In this document: positions 23,570-34,862 of the stretch, one piece after another
Layout: each line of letters opens with the position of its first letter
Position numbering within the stretch: the first letter of the stretch is position 1
Assembly (NCBI GenBank): GCA_963691705.1
Contig: OY829542.1
Coordinates: 2,859,688 to 2,923,687, forward strand
From: Viola odorata
Lineage: Eukaryota; Streptophyta; Magnoliopsida; Malpighiales; Violaceae
DNA length: 64,000 bases
Direction of reading: 5' to 3'
The notes under the pieces: model-generated
The model's input: only the letters and a program-made list of their open reading frames with translations
The model's database searches: none
Told to the model about the DNA's origin: nothing
Translations under genes and position numbers: made by a program

Positions 23570-24258
23570 GAGGAAGAAGAGAGGATTTTGTTTTTGGAAA
23601 GAAGAGAAAAAGATGCTATGTTTTGATTTGATTGGGAGAGATGAGGGGGTTTTGGTTGGGTAACGGGTAGGATCTGACGGTTAGGTGGCGTGGGTGAGTG
23701 GGTTGGAAGACGTGGAAAGGTGGGGAGAGACATGGGAGCTGATCTCCTCAGGCTTCATCCGCCACGTGTCACGCCGGGAGAGGACGCGCAGTGCCAAGGG
23801 TAGCGTGCGTCTGCACCTGCACGGGAAACGGAAAAAGTAAATCAGCTTTTAGGATTTTGAAAATAGAAGAGAGGGGAATAAAATCAAAAGAATTAAATAG
23901 GGGCTAATAAAGTAGGGGACAAGACATTTAATTGGAGAGAGACAAAGGAATTAAATGAAAGGGAAAGAAGATAAAGAAAATTTAAATTTCACCTAGGTAA
24001 CATAAAAAGTGTGCATAAAAAATTTGAAAAACTAGAGTTGACTCTAATAAAAATAAAACCAAGGGACAAAGGGGAATAAGAATAGACAAAATTAATTAAG
24101 ACTACCTAGGGAAGATAAGAAATGTGTGTTGGGAAGAGAGAAAAGAGGATGTCGGACTCAGAAGTTAGAGACAAGAAAATTAAAGAGAGAGGGTTAGAAA
24201 TTCGGGGGCTGTCCCCACACTTGGCCTTGATTATCGTCTAGGCCTAGAAGTTGTTTCC
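23570..24258 (-). other. Spacer between pol and third ORF of element B
   Basis: This is noncoding and homologous to 15752-16229 of C and to 25620-25920 of A. On the minus strand it contains the polypurine-like word GTGTGGGGA near 24213. Confidence 0.6.
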
Positions 24259-25143
24259 TCATTCGGGGGCGTTGATTGCTGGGTCCTCGACCCTTGCTTC
24301 TTCGGCAGTCGAGGGCTTGAATCCTTCATAGAAGGGTTTCAGCCGATGACCGTTCACCTTGAATGGCTCCCCATTGTTCAGATTCTGGATTTCAACAGCC
24401 CCATGATCAAACACTACTGTGATTTGATATGGTCCCGTCCATTTGGACTTGAGCTTTCCCGAGAAAATCCGTAGTCTTGAGTTGTATAGCAAAACTTTCT
24501 GCCCAACAGTGAAGTTCTTGACTACGAGATGTTTGTCATGCTGGGCCTTGGTCTTGCCCTTGTAGATCATTGAATTTTCATAGGCATCCCCTCGAAGTTC
24601 TTCAAGCTCTTGGATTTGCAAACATCGGTCTTTCCCTGCCAAGTTTAAGTCCATGTTGACCTTCTTGATTGCCCAAAAGGCCTTGTGTTCTATCTCGACT
24701 GGAAGATGACACGACTTGTCGTAGACCAACCGATATGGCGTCATGCCGATCGGGGTCTTGAATGCAGTACGATAGGCCCATAGCGCGTCTCCCAGTTTGA
24801 GACTCCAGTCTTTTCTTGACTGATTCACGGTCTTCTCGAGAATAGCCTTGATCTCCCGATTCGAGACCTTAGCTTGCCCATTGGTTTGGGGGTGGTAAGT
24901 TGTGGATACTCGGTGAGTCACTCCATACTTATTAAGTAATGAAGCGACTGTCCGATTGCAAAAATGAGTCCCCCGATCACTGATGAGAGCTCGAGGGGTC
25001 CCGAATCGGTTAAAGATGTCATTCTTCGCCCTTCGGGGGCCCGAATGGGGAATCTGATTCGGGACCTTGAATGCTGCTTTGGACTCGGGACCTCGACTCT
25101 GGGTCTTGAAGCTCAAAACTGCACAAATGCCCCAAAAATGCAT
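24259..25143 (-). pseudogene. Chimeric frame: LTR U3 fused to integrase C-terminal half (element B)
   Basis: A 294-codon open frame runs from inside the truncated LTR (25143 to about 25013, no protein homology expected) into integrase from the segment [17 protein letters not shown] onward, including the second Asp and the Glu of the catalytic triad, the GPY-type module and the end of pol. The first catalytic Asp, zinc finger, RT and protease are gone. Compared with element C the two sequences meet at a shared ATGT, so the join looks like a microhomology deletion. The frame is intact by chance or recent age; it is not expected to be a functional integrase. Confidence 0.8.
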
Positions 25144-25271
25144 CTTTTCGCATAAACTCCCTTTTTAAGCCTAAATCTGCAATAATAATGAAAACAAGGG
25201 CAAATTAGCAGAATCATGCCTCGAAAGGGTGAGAAAACGGAGAGAAAATCATGCATAAAAACATGCTATCA
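25016..25271 (-). repeat. Truncated 5' LTR of element B
   Basis: Only the outermost 256 bp (start of U3 in element orientation) remains, homologous to 6041-6297. It still has its true terminus, confirmed by TSD GGCAA at 25272-25276. Confidence 0.9.
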
Positions 25272-25276
25272 GGCAA

Positions 25277-25620
25277 GATGCCCAATGCTAACCCAACTCC
25301 ATGGTCTGCCCAAGACGTGACCAAGATAAATGTTTATCATGATAAGTTTCTCTGTCCTAAGACCTTTGCTACTGGATAAGAAGTTTTACTCTACAACTCT
25401 CGTCTTAGGCTCTTTTTCAGAAAGTTAAAGTCTCGATTTAAGACCCCGAAGGTGTATGATCATGGCATAGTTATGATTCAGAGTATAGGCACATGCCGCA
25501 CTTTCAAAGTACAAGACCACAGATTGGAGCTATTCCACGGAGGTTCCTATCCACTCAAGGTCCCGAACCCACCTGACTAGGCCTAATCAGCCTAGCCAAC
25601 GTCAAGGCCCCGACTATAAT
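25277..25620 (+). pseudogene. Integrase C-terminal remnant of element A
   Basis: Translated pieces [18 protein letters not shown] and VYDHGIVMIQS align with the GPY-type region of the pol ORF of C ([19 protein letters not shown]). In-frame stops are present (for example at 25378-25380). It continues element A after the B insertion. Confidence 0.75.
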
Positions 25621-27623
25621 CAAGGCCAAGTATGGGGAAATCCCACGTTTTCTGACCCTCCTTCTTCCTTTCCTTTTTAATTTTTCAAATTCCAAGTCAA
25701 TTCAGATTTTTATTATTCTTTATGAGTACTTTTTATGTTCCCTAGGATAGTTTTAATTATCTTTTGTCTCCTTTTTCCCCATTTAATTCTCTTGTCCCCT
25801 CATTTTTCAAACCCCATTAATTCCTTTTGTTTTGCCTTCTTTCCCTCTCTTTTAAAATACAAAAAAAAAATATTCCAAAAAAAGTAACTCACTTTTTTCT
25901 CTGATTTGTGCAGGTGTTGGGTGTCAGCTTTATCAGAAACTTCCCGTCCTCTCCCAGCGAGCCACGTGTAACCTGTCGAGACCCCGATACCTGTTTCCAC
26001 TTCAGGACCTCGAAGCCAACACTGGCGCAACCTTCCCCCTTCTTGATCCCGAACAATCTATCTCTTCACCCCTGCGTGGGCGGAAAAACACTATCTTTTA
26101 TTTTCCGTTGAACAATTTCGCTTTATGTTTTATTGTGAACTGCTGTCTTATTTTGCTTCTTCTCGCATTGAGGACAATGCGATGCCTAAGTGTGGGGAGG
26201 AGTCTAAACTGCTAGTATTTTCCGCTTTATGTATGTTTTATTTAGTGTTTAATTTTTTCTTTTTCAGTCTTCAAAAATGATAGACACACACTTGACTTGT
26301 GCACATTGAATGAAAATGCTTCCATGTAGTCAAGGTCCCAAATATCTTATTTTTTCTGCCTGTTAACTCTTATGACTGCATCTAGGCCAAGATATGAGTA
26401 GTTACAAGCACCTTGTGAGCACATTGAGCTAAACACTTATAATTCTTTCTTGTGCGATTCAATGCTTAACTAGGTACAAGCTAGGTATGCATGATATCCT
26501 TGGGTATAGGCATGATTAGACATGGGAAAGCAACAATAAGATAAAGACTTTACATCAATTTCTATTTTAATTTTTTCCTCTTTCACTTGTTCTCTCTTCC
26601 TTTCACTCTCTTATCCATCTTCTTGCCCCCGAATTCCACCCTCGAAACCTCCTCCATATTTCTTCTTTAAACACTTGAACTAATCTTTCATTGATATATT
26701 TTTCTTGACAGGTGAGCAGTACCAAGGGTTATCGAGGGCTAGATGATTAGTAAAGCCAAAGTGTGGGGATCATCCCAAGGAGCAAAGATTCGAGACCCCG
26801 AAAGCAGATCAAAGGCAAGATGAAAAAGAATGTTCAGCAAAAGAGAAAAATTCTAGCCCTAGAAGCCGCAAGTCAAAAAGGTTTGCCCCCCTTTTCAAAA
26901 AAAAAAAACAACAAAAAGAAAAAAAATAATAAGAGAGAAAACAAAAGAAAAATATTTTCTCAAAGAAAAAGGGGTAAAAAGTGCGAAAAGTAAAGAAAAC
27001 AAATCTGTCAGCAGTCGCTCAAGGTCCCGACACCACCTGAAGAAAAGAAGCCTATCTAGCCCTCATCATCAAGCCCCCGACGGTACTGTCTCACCATTCC
27101 AGGTTTGAGATTATTTCATGTTCCACTCTTCTCTTCCAACTCTTCTCCATATTTCTACTCTCCATACATTTTCTTTTCTTTCTATCTCCTTCCTCCACCT
27201 CTCCTATCTTTTCTACTTATGTTTCTATTCTTGCCCCCGATGTAAAGTCTTTTGATTGTTAGATTGCCCATGCATGTGTACTTTAACTCGGATTGATATG
27301 CATACTCTGTTCCGTGCTGTGTTACTTGCATTTTCTCTGAGTGTTAAACACATACCCTGTTTGCGAGTGAGAGCGTAAACACATTCCAATGAGGATTGCT
27401 CGTATCAAGGCCTAATGCAGGAAAGTCTTTGCTTAAGGGTTGTTATCCTTCTGATTTGATGCAGACGCTCATTTAGGCAGAGTTTGTTTATATTCGGGGT
27501 CCCGACTGTTTAGTAGCATGCTTATTCTTCGTGCTTTGGTCTTGTTGTGCTTGTTCTATTTTGGGGACTGTTTTGAATTTTGTGAATGCTTGAGGGCGAG
27601 CATTGGGCAGTGTCGGGATTATT
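25621..27623 (+). other. 3' noncoding region of element A, third ORF deleted
   Basis: The region is collinear with 15752-20198 of C, but the third ORF is missing. The leader (to about 25975) joins within some 60 bases to the sequence that follows the ORF stop in C (GATCCCGAACAAT near 26045). Polypurine-like words GTGTGGGGA lie at 26191 and 26760, with variants near 25630 (GTATGGGGA) and 27611 (GTGTCGGGA, beside the LTR). Confidence 0.7.
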
Positions 27624-29322
27624 TGATAGCATGTTTTTATGCATGATTTTCCCTCCATTATCTTGTTGATTTAAGGCATGATTCTGCTAATATACCCTTG
27701 TTTTCATTACTATTGCAGATCTAGGCCTAAAATGGGAGTTTATGCGAAAACATGCATTTTAGGAGCATTTTGTGCGAATTCGAGCTTCAAGACCAAAGTC
27801 AAGGTCCCGACGCCAGGATATCGTTCAAGGTCCCGAAGAGAATCCTCCATTCAAGACCCCGAAGGGTAAAGAACGACATTTCCACGTGTCCTCTTGCCAA
27901 AGCTTCCACGTGATCCCTCTGACGCTTTTCTGAGAGTTCTGCACTGATCATAAAATACCTACCCTCTGACCATTTCAGACCTCGAGCCCACCAAGACCTG
28001 CTCCTGAACAGCCAAAGCTGGGCAAATCAGACCTTGACCACCAGCTTTTTGCTTTTTAGCTTTATGCTTTAGGGAGCATGTTTGCTTTGTAATATGCTTT
28101 CCTTAAATGCATTTTGTCCCTAGTTAGGGCTGAAGATATTTTGTGCTTGGAGTTCTACCTTATAAGGAGCATCCAAGGTGTAGTTTAGGGCATCTCTCTT
28201 AGCTTAAAATCTTTTCATCTTATCATATTTCTTAGAAAATACTCTTAGACTTCTCTCTAGTTTATCTTTCTAGTTCTTGTTAGCACTCTCCTCCTTTGCC
28301 GCTGGGCTTGAAGCGTTTAGTAAATAAGTTTTCTTCCCTTAAACTTATTTCTTTACTTATTATGCTCTTTACATTTATTATTTATTTCCTTTCAAGCATG
28401 AGTAGCTAAATCTTTAATTCTTAGCAAAGGTAATTCAAGGGTTGCAAGGGTAGATTCGAGGCCTAAACGTGCTTAATATATTCTTGCTGCCATATTCAAT
28501 TACTTATCATTTTAATTAAATTTTCACTTGGGGTAATTAGAGGCTTGATCAACTGATAATTTCTTTGAGTGATTGCTGTCATCTATGTGATAAATACGGA
28601 AGGAAAGTTGCATGGAACAAGTAGGCATCTATCTAGTAGTAACTGCGCTGAAGTGGTCTCGACTAGCTAGGGTGAGTAGTTGATTAGAGCGGGGTCACGA
28701 GCCTGACAAACTGAGAGACCTTTAGCTCTAGCTGTGTCTTTTCTTATCTTCATGGGCAGCCTGAATATGGCCCTCCTGCATTCGTGCCTGGAGGGATGGC
28801 GAGCTGTCAAGACTACCTCATATGTGGAAACGGGGGAGAGTTTCTCTTAAGAGAAAAGTAGGGGATATCCGAGGAATCTGGTCCCCATGTCACTTCTATG
28901 ATTGCATGAGTAGAATATTTCTGTGCTGATGACGATCGGGCCCCCGAATGCAACCTAAGAATACCTTTTGCTAAGATCCTTCTCTATCTGACTTATTGTG
29001 ATTATTTATCTCTTTGTTTTATTATTTTGACTTTGCTCACTGATTTTCTATATTTTATCCTTCGGGACCCCGAACTGATGACTCAAGACCCTAATTACTG
29101 CTTTCATAATTAGAATTGTTAGCTACAAATCTCTCTTGGCTAACTTGCTTCGTAAACAAACCCCCCCTGTGTGTTACGTTTCTGTGTTTTTGTCCTGTGC
29201 TTCCATTCAAGACCTTGAATCAGTCTCTCTCTATCCCTGTGTTCGACCCTAACTACCACTGTACACATTATCAATTGTGCACATAATTTCAGGCATTATA
29301 AATTGTATTTGACTAACGATCA
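27624..29322 (+). repeat. 3' LTR of element A
   Basis: This 1699-bp LTR starts TGATAGCATGTTTTTATGC and ends GACTAACGATCA. It is collinear with 805-2504, with about 14 differences in the 300 bases after 901 and fewer elsewhere. Confidence 0.92.
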
Positions 29323-31018
29323 AACAGCCCTACCGCTGGTATAGATCAATTAACCGCTGGTAGAATAAGTATTACAAAGCATTGTCGTTGTTCTTTAAAA
29401 AATAAGTCTATTGAGAAAAATGAAAAACCAGCAAACTGTCAAGTCTATATATGCCAGCTAAAGCAAACAACCATAAAAGAGTCAAGATGTGTGAGCTCGA
29501 TTAATTAGACTTGGATCATGGCTTGAGTGGGACGAATGCATGTGATTCGGAGAAGGTATCTCATGACCGCTGCTATAGTCATTTACCTATAAAATACATA
29601 AATTAATTTCATCCCTCTAACCTATATATGCATGCTAGATGACGAAAAATCTTTGAGTAAGCACTCACTTGTTTGTGTATGGTTTTTAGTCTGTTTTGTG
29701 TGAGTTGTACTGCCCAGAAAAATCTTAGATTTTACGTGCTTAAACTTCAATCTGTGTGGAACAACTTTTGTTTTTTTATTGAATATAATTTCGGTGAAAT
29801 TTACATACTTTTTGGCCAAAACAGAAAAGTGTGCAGATTTTACCCGAGAAAAATAGTTCCTGTGTTTGAGTCTATTTTTAGTATTTTTCCCATAGGAATC
29901 ATCTTGTCCTTCCTTCGTGAAAGTTGTAGATCCATGTCTTAGGAGTATTTCTGTTAAGTTTCGTAAGTTTTAGCCTTCATTGACTATATTGTCGAGTCAA
30001 TATCCGAGAGTCTGTCAAGAACACTTCTTGGTATTCTTCGTGTTCTTCATGTGTTCATCTTTTGTTCTTTGTGTTCTTCATGTGTTCATATTTTGTTCTT
30101 GAATCTTTTTCTTTTGATCCATCTGGTTTGCAAAGATCTAAAAGTCTTTGTTTCCCTCATTAAAGCCTGGCAGCCAGCTCCATCCTTTTGTCAAACACAA
30201 TCCCTGATTTTAGGGAGTTGCCAACTACCCTACACTTTTGTCAAACCTACACCTTTCCCCCGCTAAGACACAGTGCTATTCGGAGAAAAAATTGAGGGAT
30301 TTGCTAGCACAATTTTTGCGAGAGTTTTAAACACGAGCGCAAACACGTGAGTGAGTATTTTTAACTAACGTATATATAAGAATCTAGCTTGGTGCTTGCC
30401 TTGGTTTTGGAATGCCGTGGCTTGAGTCAAGTAAAAACACTAAGAATCCAACTTTGTTTTATCATCCATAGAACCGACTTTTAAACCTTGGCCCTCGGCG
30501 AAATCTTGATAAAACACACTTTGTTTCATCCATAGATTCAAGTCTCAAACCTTTGGCCCTCGGCGAAATCTTGATGAAACACCCCATTTGTGTAATCTGT
30601 TATTACTTCTACTTGTGAGCGATTGAGTGAGTGCTTGAGTGTCCATTGAGTGGATGGTTTATGATTGTTGAGTAGGAGAGCATTCTGTCCATGTGTTCAA
30701 GGATTCAATAAGCATATCTCAAGTGTTCAACCGATCGTTGATCCAACCATCATCTCTTATCTCCACCGCCCTTCAATCCGGGTATTTGTTTCAAATTCTT
30801 TCCGATGTGTATCTTCCTCCGTTTATCCATATTTTCTATTGTTTTCCTTGTGTTTTGTGTGTCTCAAACTCTAGAGCTAGATCCAACCCTTTTGTATATC
30901 ATTCGGCCTACTCACCCTAGGCCGGACCATATCATTTTGATGACTACAATTAACAAATTAAATTATTATTAATGCAATTTTTATGAGCGTATTTTTAGGT
31001 CTTGAAGTCCATTACTTG
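29323..31018. other. Intergenic region, no gene recognised
   Basis: No convincing coding region is seen. The phrase TTGGCCCTCGGCGAAATCTTGAT occurs twice with small changes (30488 and 30547), and TTCATGTGTTCAT-like phrases repeat near 30046-30100. The texture resembles a decayed LTR but no ends or family could be fixed. Its last 8 bases, ATTACTTG (31011-31018), are the left TSD of the next element. Confidence 0.35.
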
Positions 31019-31534
31019 TAGGGTTGACAATTTCCGCCCGCGGACATGGATATCCGCCGGATATCTGCAATTGCGGGTGGGTATTACCCGCAGTTTGTGG
31101 GTATTTTGCGGGTATGGATTTACCCGCACCCGCAAAGTGCGGGTATGGATGCGGGTATGGATAGTGCTTACTCGCTCCAATACCCGCACTAAATACCCGC
31201 AAAATGCGGGTATGGATACCCGCAAAATATATATACATATCATAAAATTTGTAAACCTTAGTAAATCCCTTAGTCAAACACAAACCATAAATTAAAGTTT
31301 ACATATCCACTAAAGTAATTTTTCAACTATTTTTCAATCCAAAGTATAATACAAACCATAAATTTAAATGACTTCAAAAGGGTGTTTGAAAACATTAAAC
31401 ATGAAAATTTAAATTTTAAGAAATTTACGGGTATCCCCGGGTATCCGCGGGTACAATTTGTCTTCTCTTACCCGCTCCGCGCGGGTACGGGTGCGGGTAT
31501 GGATAGTGCCTTACCCGCTCCATTGCCAACCCTA
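31019..31534. mobile_element. hAT-like MITE with GC-rich ends
   Basis: This 516-bp element has imperfect terminal inverted repeats TAGGGTTGACAAT and ATTGCCAACCCTA. The perfect 8-bp TSD ATTACTTG occurs at 31011-31018 and 31535-31542. The ends are rich in repeated GCGGGTA/TACCCGC words that can fold back; the centre (31240-31430) is AT-rich and noncoding. The TIR start and 8-bp TSD are those of the hAT superfamily. There is no transposase. Confidence 0.88.
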
Positions 31535-31542
31535 ATTACTTG

Positions 31543-32817
31543 GAGCTTTGAAGAATGATTACTTCAAGATCATTTAGGTGGTTAATTGCTAAGAATTATT
31601 GTTTGTAAGTATATTTCAATTTATAGTCCAATATAAATTGCATATTAGCCTAAAACAGATTGCACAAAAAAGTATTTTCAAGAGTAGTTTTTGGAAAATT
31701 TTAATACCAAGAAAATAATCCTAGGACTGGGAGAGGTGGACCGGTCCTATCAAACCAGTGCACGCTCGGAGCATCCAAAATTTATTTTTTAGCCAAATTT
31801 GAATTTCAATTGACCCCAAAACGTTTCAAACGGTCATAAAATATCTTTAGACTATAAATACCAAGTTTTTAACCCCTTAGAGACTAGAAAACAAATATAT
31901 GAATTGGTTTTCATCATTCGTTCTCTCTCTGGAAAAAAGATAATTCTTCAAAAGTTTTCTCTTTCCAAGAATGTTGCTTCTTCTTGATTAAGTGCTTTTT
32001 TTCTTTGAGGCATAGTTTGCATTTGTTGGATTATCAATTGTTATATATCTTGTTTAAATTCCTTATAATCCATTTATTTTAGTTTAAGCTTCAATATTTT
32101 TGAAGGTTTAAGTAGAGTAATAATTCTTTTTGGATTAAAGGGTAATGTCCTCTTTATAATGAAATGAATATAGGATCGAATCTAGCCTAGAATTAGATTT
32201 GTGTTAGTTTATAAGCTTGTGTCTAGTATAAAGAAGTTGTGATAGGTTTTCAAGCTTTAACCTTGAAAAAGCTTGTGTGGAAAGGTTTAAAGCTTGTACC
32301 TTGAAAAAACTTGGGTTATGGTCTTAGCTTGCACCATTAGGAAAAAGGCTAGGTTGTAGAATGAACCTTGTAGAGGTTTCTAGTGATCCTTGGTAAAACT
32401 AGTTGTGAAGGTTTTTAGTAATCCTTGAAAAACTAGTTGTAAAGGTTCTAATTTAGTCTTGTGAAAAGCTAAGTTTTTTTGGGTGATCCATAAACCCGTA
32501 TGGTTGAGGTTTGAAATCCTAGATATAGAAATTTCTAGGTAGTGAATATATCAGTATACCTTTCCCGTTATAAGGGATAACCACTATAAACATACTTGAT
32601 AGGTCTTATTGTCTCGTGCGCACCAAGTGTTTGTGAAAGTGTGGGAATCAAATTAATACATTTGGTGGCTTATTCAACCCCCCTTTAGGCCATTCTGCCT
32701 GATTCAGTTCGAATTTATACATGTCCATGGGTCGTACTTTTCAACTAATGCATAATTTTGATTTTAGTGATTGATGACGCGATAGATGCAATTCGATTCT
32801 TTAAACAAATTTAGTAA
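31543..32817 (+). repeat. Probable Copia LTR remnant
   Basis: The sequence has repeated CTTGAAAAA / AAAACTAGTTGT phrases and ends near 32700 in GGCTTATTCAACCCCCCTTTAGGCC. This is very like the end of the Copia LTR at the right edge of the window (CCTATTCACCCCCCCTCTAGGCC). A TATA-like ACTATAAATACC is at 31852. I cannot fix its start or find a primer site, so this is a remnant call only. Confidence 0.45.
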
Positions 32818-33068
32818 ACAGTTGCTGCGCTTAGACTCGCTAGCATGCCAGAGAATAAAGGAAAACTTATTGTGGTAAGTACAAGTTATTTTGTAGTTAG
32901 ATTTTTAATCCTGGCAATGTAGTCGAAAAGTGCGGTTATTCACGAATGGTTACTGGTTTTGAATTTCAGACAATTCATCCAAGTTTCGGGGAGAGGTACT
33001 TATCGTCGGTTCTATTTCAAGAGATGAGGAAAGAGGCTGAAAACATGCAACCGGTTTCTGTTGATTAG
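32818..33068 (+). pseudogene. Cyanoalanine synthase copy 1, last two exons only
   Basis: Part of exon 9 (32818-32874), the uninterrupted last intron (32875-32969) and the complete last exon (32970-33068, ending ENMQPVSVD and stop) are nearly identical to the gene at 34863-45670. Everything upstream is missing and replaced by repeat DNA. The intron contains CGAATGGT once (32943-32950), the empty version of the site that is split by the 8.6-kb insertion in copy 2. Confidence 0.9.
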
Positions 33069-34739
33069 TACTTCCAAATGGCTGGCTCATTAATCAACAA
33101 TGTTTTAAATTGCTCTCTTTTGTAAACCACAGTGTTAACTACCCATGCATTTTGTGGAATTCTGTTTAATCAATATATATTATGATTATGTTGGTATCAT
33201 AAGGTTCATCTCCAAAATGCTTGTGAGCTTGTGTTCTGGATTATTGGTTGGAATGCTCTACCTTAGTACTAGCTTCTTGTCACTTATGTACAACCAAGTT
33301 TGATATTAGGGACCCATTTGATCTAAGATATTGAGCAGCCGGATTGATATTTAATTTTTAGCCCGCACGATTTAAAAAAATAAATTATTTAATTAAGAAA
33401 TTCACAGCGTTAATAAAGTGAATTCAATTATCTTAATTATGACATCTTTTTTGGAATTGCCCACGTAAATCGAATTAGTGAGTGCGCCGGCTTGATTGGA
33501 TAAAATAAAACCCACTAAGCTTAACTCAAGTAACAAAACTTGAGTTAAAGGGATTTGAAATTCCGGATTCTTTTGGTTAAATACAATGTCACTCTTTATT
33601 TGAATCTAGGTGCATGAATGAACCAACCAATCCTCAATTTGTAGATTAATAATATTCAAATTGTGTTAACCATGGTTGTTATAAGAACCAATCCGGCTGC
33701 TCAATATCTTAGATCAAATGGGTCCCTAATTCAATCGAATCTAATTTCAGTTTTTTTAAGTTGTAGTTGGATTTGTACTTTCTAAAAGATTGATGACTCG
33801 TTTTTTTCAATACAAGCATGATCGGTAGTAACTAAAAACAATTTAATAAGAATATACCACAAATCATCTAAAAAGAATGTGAAAAAAAACCGTAATTTGG
33901 AATAAAAATTCTTCCATAAGCGCTAAATAAAAACGGAGGAAGTAATTAAGAACGCTATACAAATTTAGGGTGCAATTTATATATTTATATAAATCACGTG
34001 GTACTGATTGAGGATTTTTTATAGAAATGTAAGTAGTAGATTTCAAATTGTGTTCTAATTGCCAAACACATTGATTGTGCCGTATCATGCTCCTCTAATG
34101 TTGATTAAAATATGACCTATTATATTAGGTTAATTTTATCCATTCATTACAAATAGATGGCTGGGATTTGATTAAGTTTCTTTCAAATTTATTAATTGCC
34201 AAGTAAAATAGGTAACTTCCTTTTTTTTCACATACACAAAAAAGGAAAATATATCAATTATATCAAATTTCTAATGTTGATTAAAACATGACATGATCTA
34301 TTATGTTAGGTCAATCTCATCCATTCATTACAAATAGATGGTTGAGATTTGATTGAATTTCTTTAAAATTTATTAATTGTCAAGTAAAACATGTAACTTT
34401 TTTTTTCACATACACAAAAAAAGAAAATATATCAATTATATCAAATTTCTAATATTGATTAAAATATGACCTATTATTTTAGATCAATCTCATCCATTCA
34501 TTACAAATAGATGGTTGAGATTTAATTAAATTTTTTTAAAATTTATTAATTGCCAAGTAAAATAGGTAACTTCCTTTTTTTTTCAAAAAAAAAATATATC
34601 AAATCTCAACCATTTATTTATAATGAATGGATGAGATTAATTTAACATAATAATTTATATTTTAATCAGCATAATCCGTCGGTGGTAGATTTCAAATTGT
34701 ATTCTAATTTCCAAACACATTGATTGCCGAAGACAACGT
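33069..34739. other. Spacer between cyanoalanine synthase copies 1 and 2
   Basis: The stretch 33069-33855 is the 3' flank of copy 1 and matches 45671-46395 after copy 2. A ~44-bp insert at about 33308-33351 is absent after copy 2 and is an inverted copy of the ATCCGGCTGCTCAATATCTT segment at about 33693-33730. No gene is present; a 74-codon minus-strand ORF is not conserved. Confidence 0.6.
34092..34670. repeat. MITE-derived region with one arm triplicated
   Basis: Three tandem units of about 175-180 bp start near 34096, 34271 and 34449, each with TGATTAAAA.ATGAC, CATTCATTACAAATAGATGG and a T-run. They are followed by an inverted arm (34600-34670). The units match the left arm of the palindromic MITE at 48628-49015, which sits at the equivalent place before copy 3. 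Confidence 0.7.
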
Positions 34740-34746
34740 TATAAAA
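34740..34746 (+). promoter_or_regulatory. TATA box of cyanoalanine synthase copy 2
   Basis: TATAAAA lies 117 bases before the start codon. The surrounding segment (GACAACGTTATAAAAGAGGC) is conserved upstream of copy 3 at 49036-49042. Confidence 0.6.
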
Positions 34747-34862
34747 GAGGCCTACCGCTTAGTTACCCAACACACATTCCGAATACTCTTTTATCATTTC
34801 CAAGTGCCTGTAGTTACCGTTTGGCTGCAGTGGAAGACATTTGCCTGTAAAACAATCCATTA

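Larger units (their letters stand above)
4601..25271 (-). mobile_element. Athila-type element B, inserted in A, internally deleted
   Basis: The minus-strand element is bounded by TGATCG at 4601 and GCTATCA at 25271. The 5-bp TSD GGCAA occurs at 4596-4600 and again at 25272-25276. In its own direction it carries a 256-bp remnant of the 5' LTR (25016-25271), an integrase C-terminal part, a third ORF, a 3' noncoding region and a full 3' LTR (4601-6297). Gag, protease, RT, RNase H and most of the 5' LTR were removed by one deletion joining U3 to integrase. Element C interrupts its third ORF at 8439-21934. Confidence 0.92.
805..29322 (+). mobile_element. Athila-type Ty3/gypsy element A (oldest host of the nest)
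   Basis: Element A has a 5' LTR at 805-2504, a tRNA-Asp-like primer site, gag and protease remnants up to 4600, then an interruption by element B (4601-25271). It resumes with an integrase tail, a 3' noncoding region and a 3' LTR at 27624-29322. The two LTRs (about 1.70 kb) differ by roughly 3-5% by eye, so A is older than C. Its own coding region is reduced: the gag core, RT, RNase H, most of integrase and the whole third ORF are missing. The flanking pentamers are AGTAG (800-804) and AACAG (29323-29327), which match at 3 of 5 positions, so a decayed TSD is possible but unproven. Because B's TSD is intact at both junctions, A probably lost pol before B arrived. Confidence 0.9.

Noticed and set aside
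800..29327. Clear TSD for element A
   Set aside because: AGTAG and AACAG share only three of five bases; not called.
31002..31295. ORFs in the MITE at 31019-31534
   Set aside because: Repeated GCGGGTA words open all frames; no protein signal.
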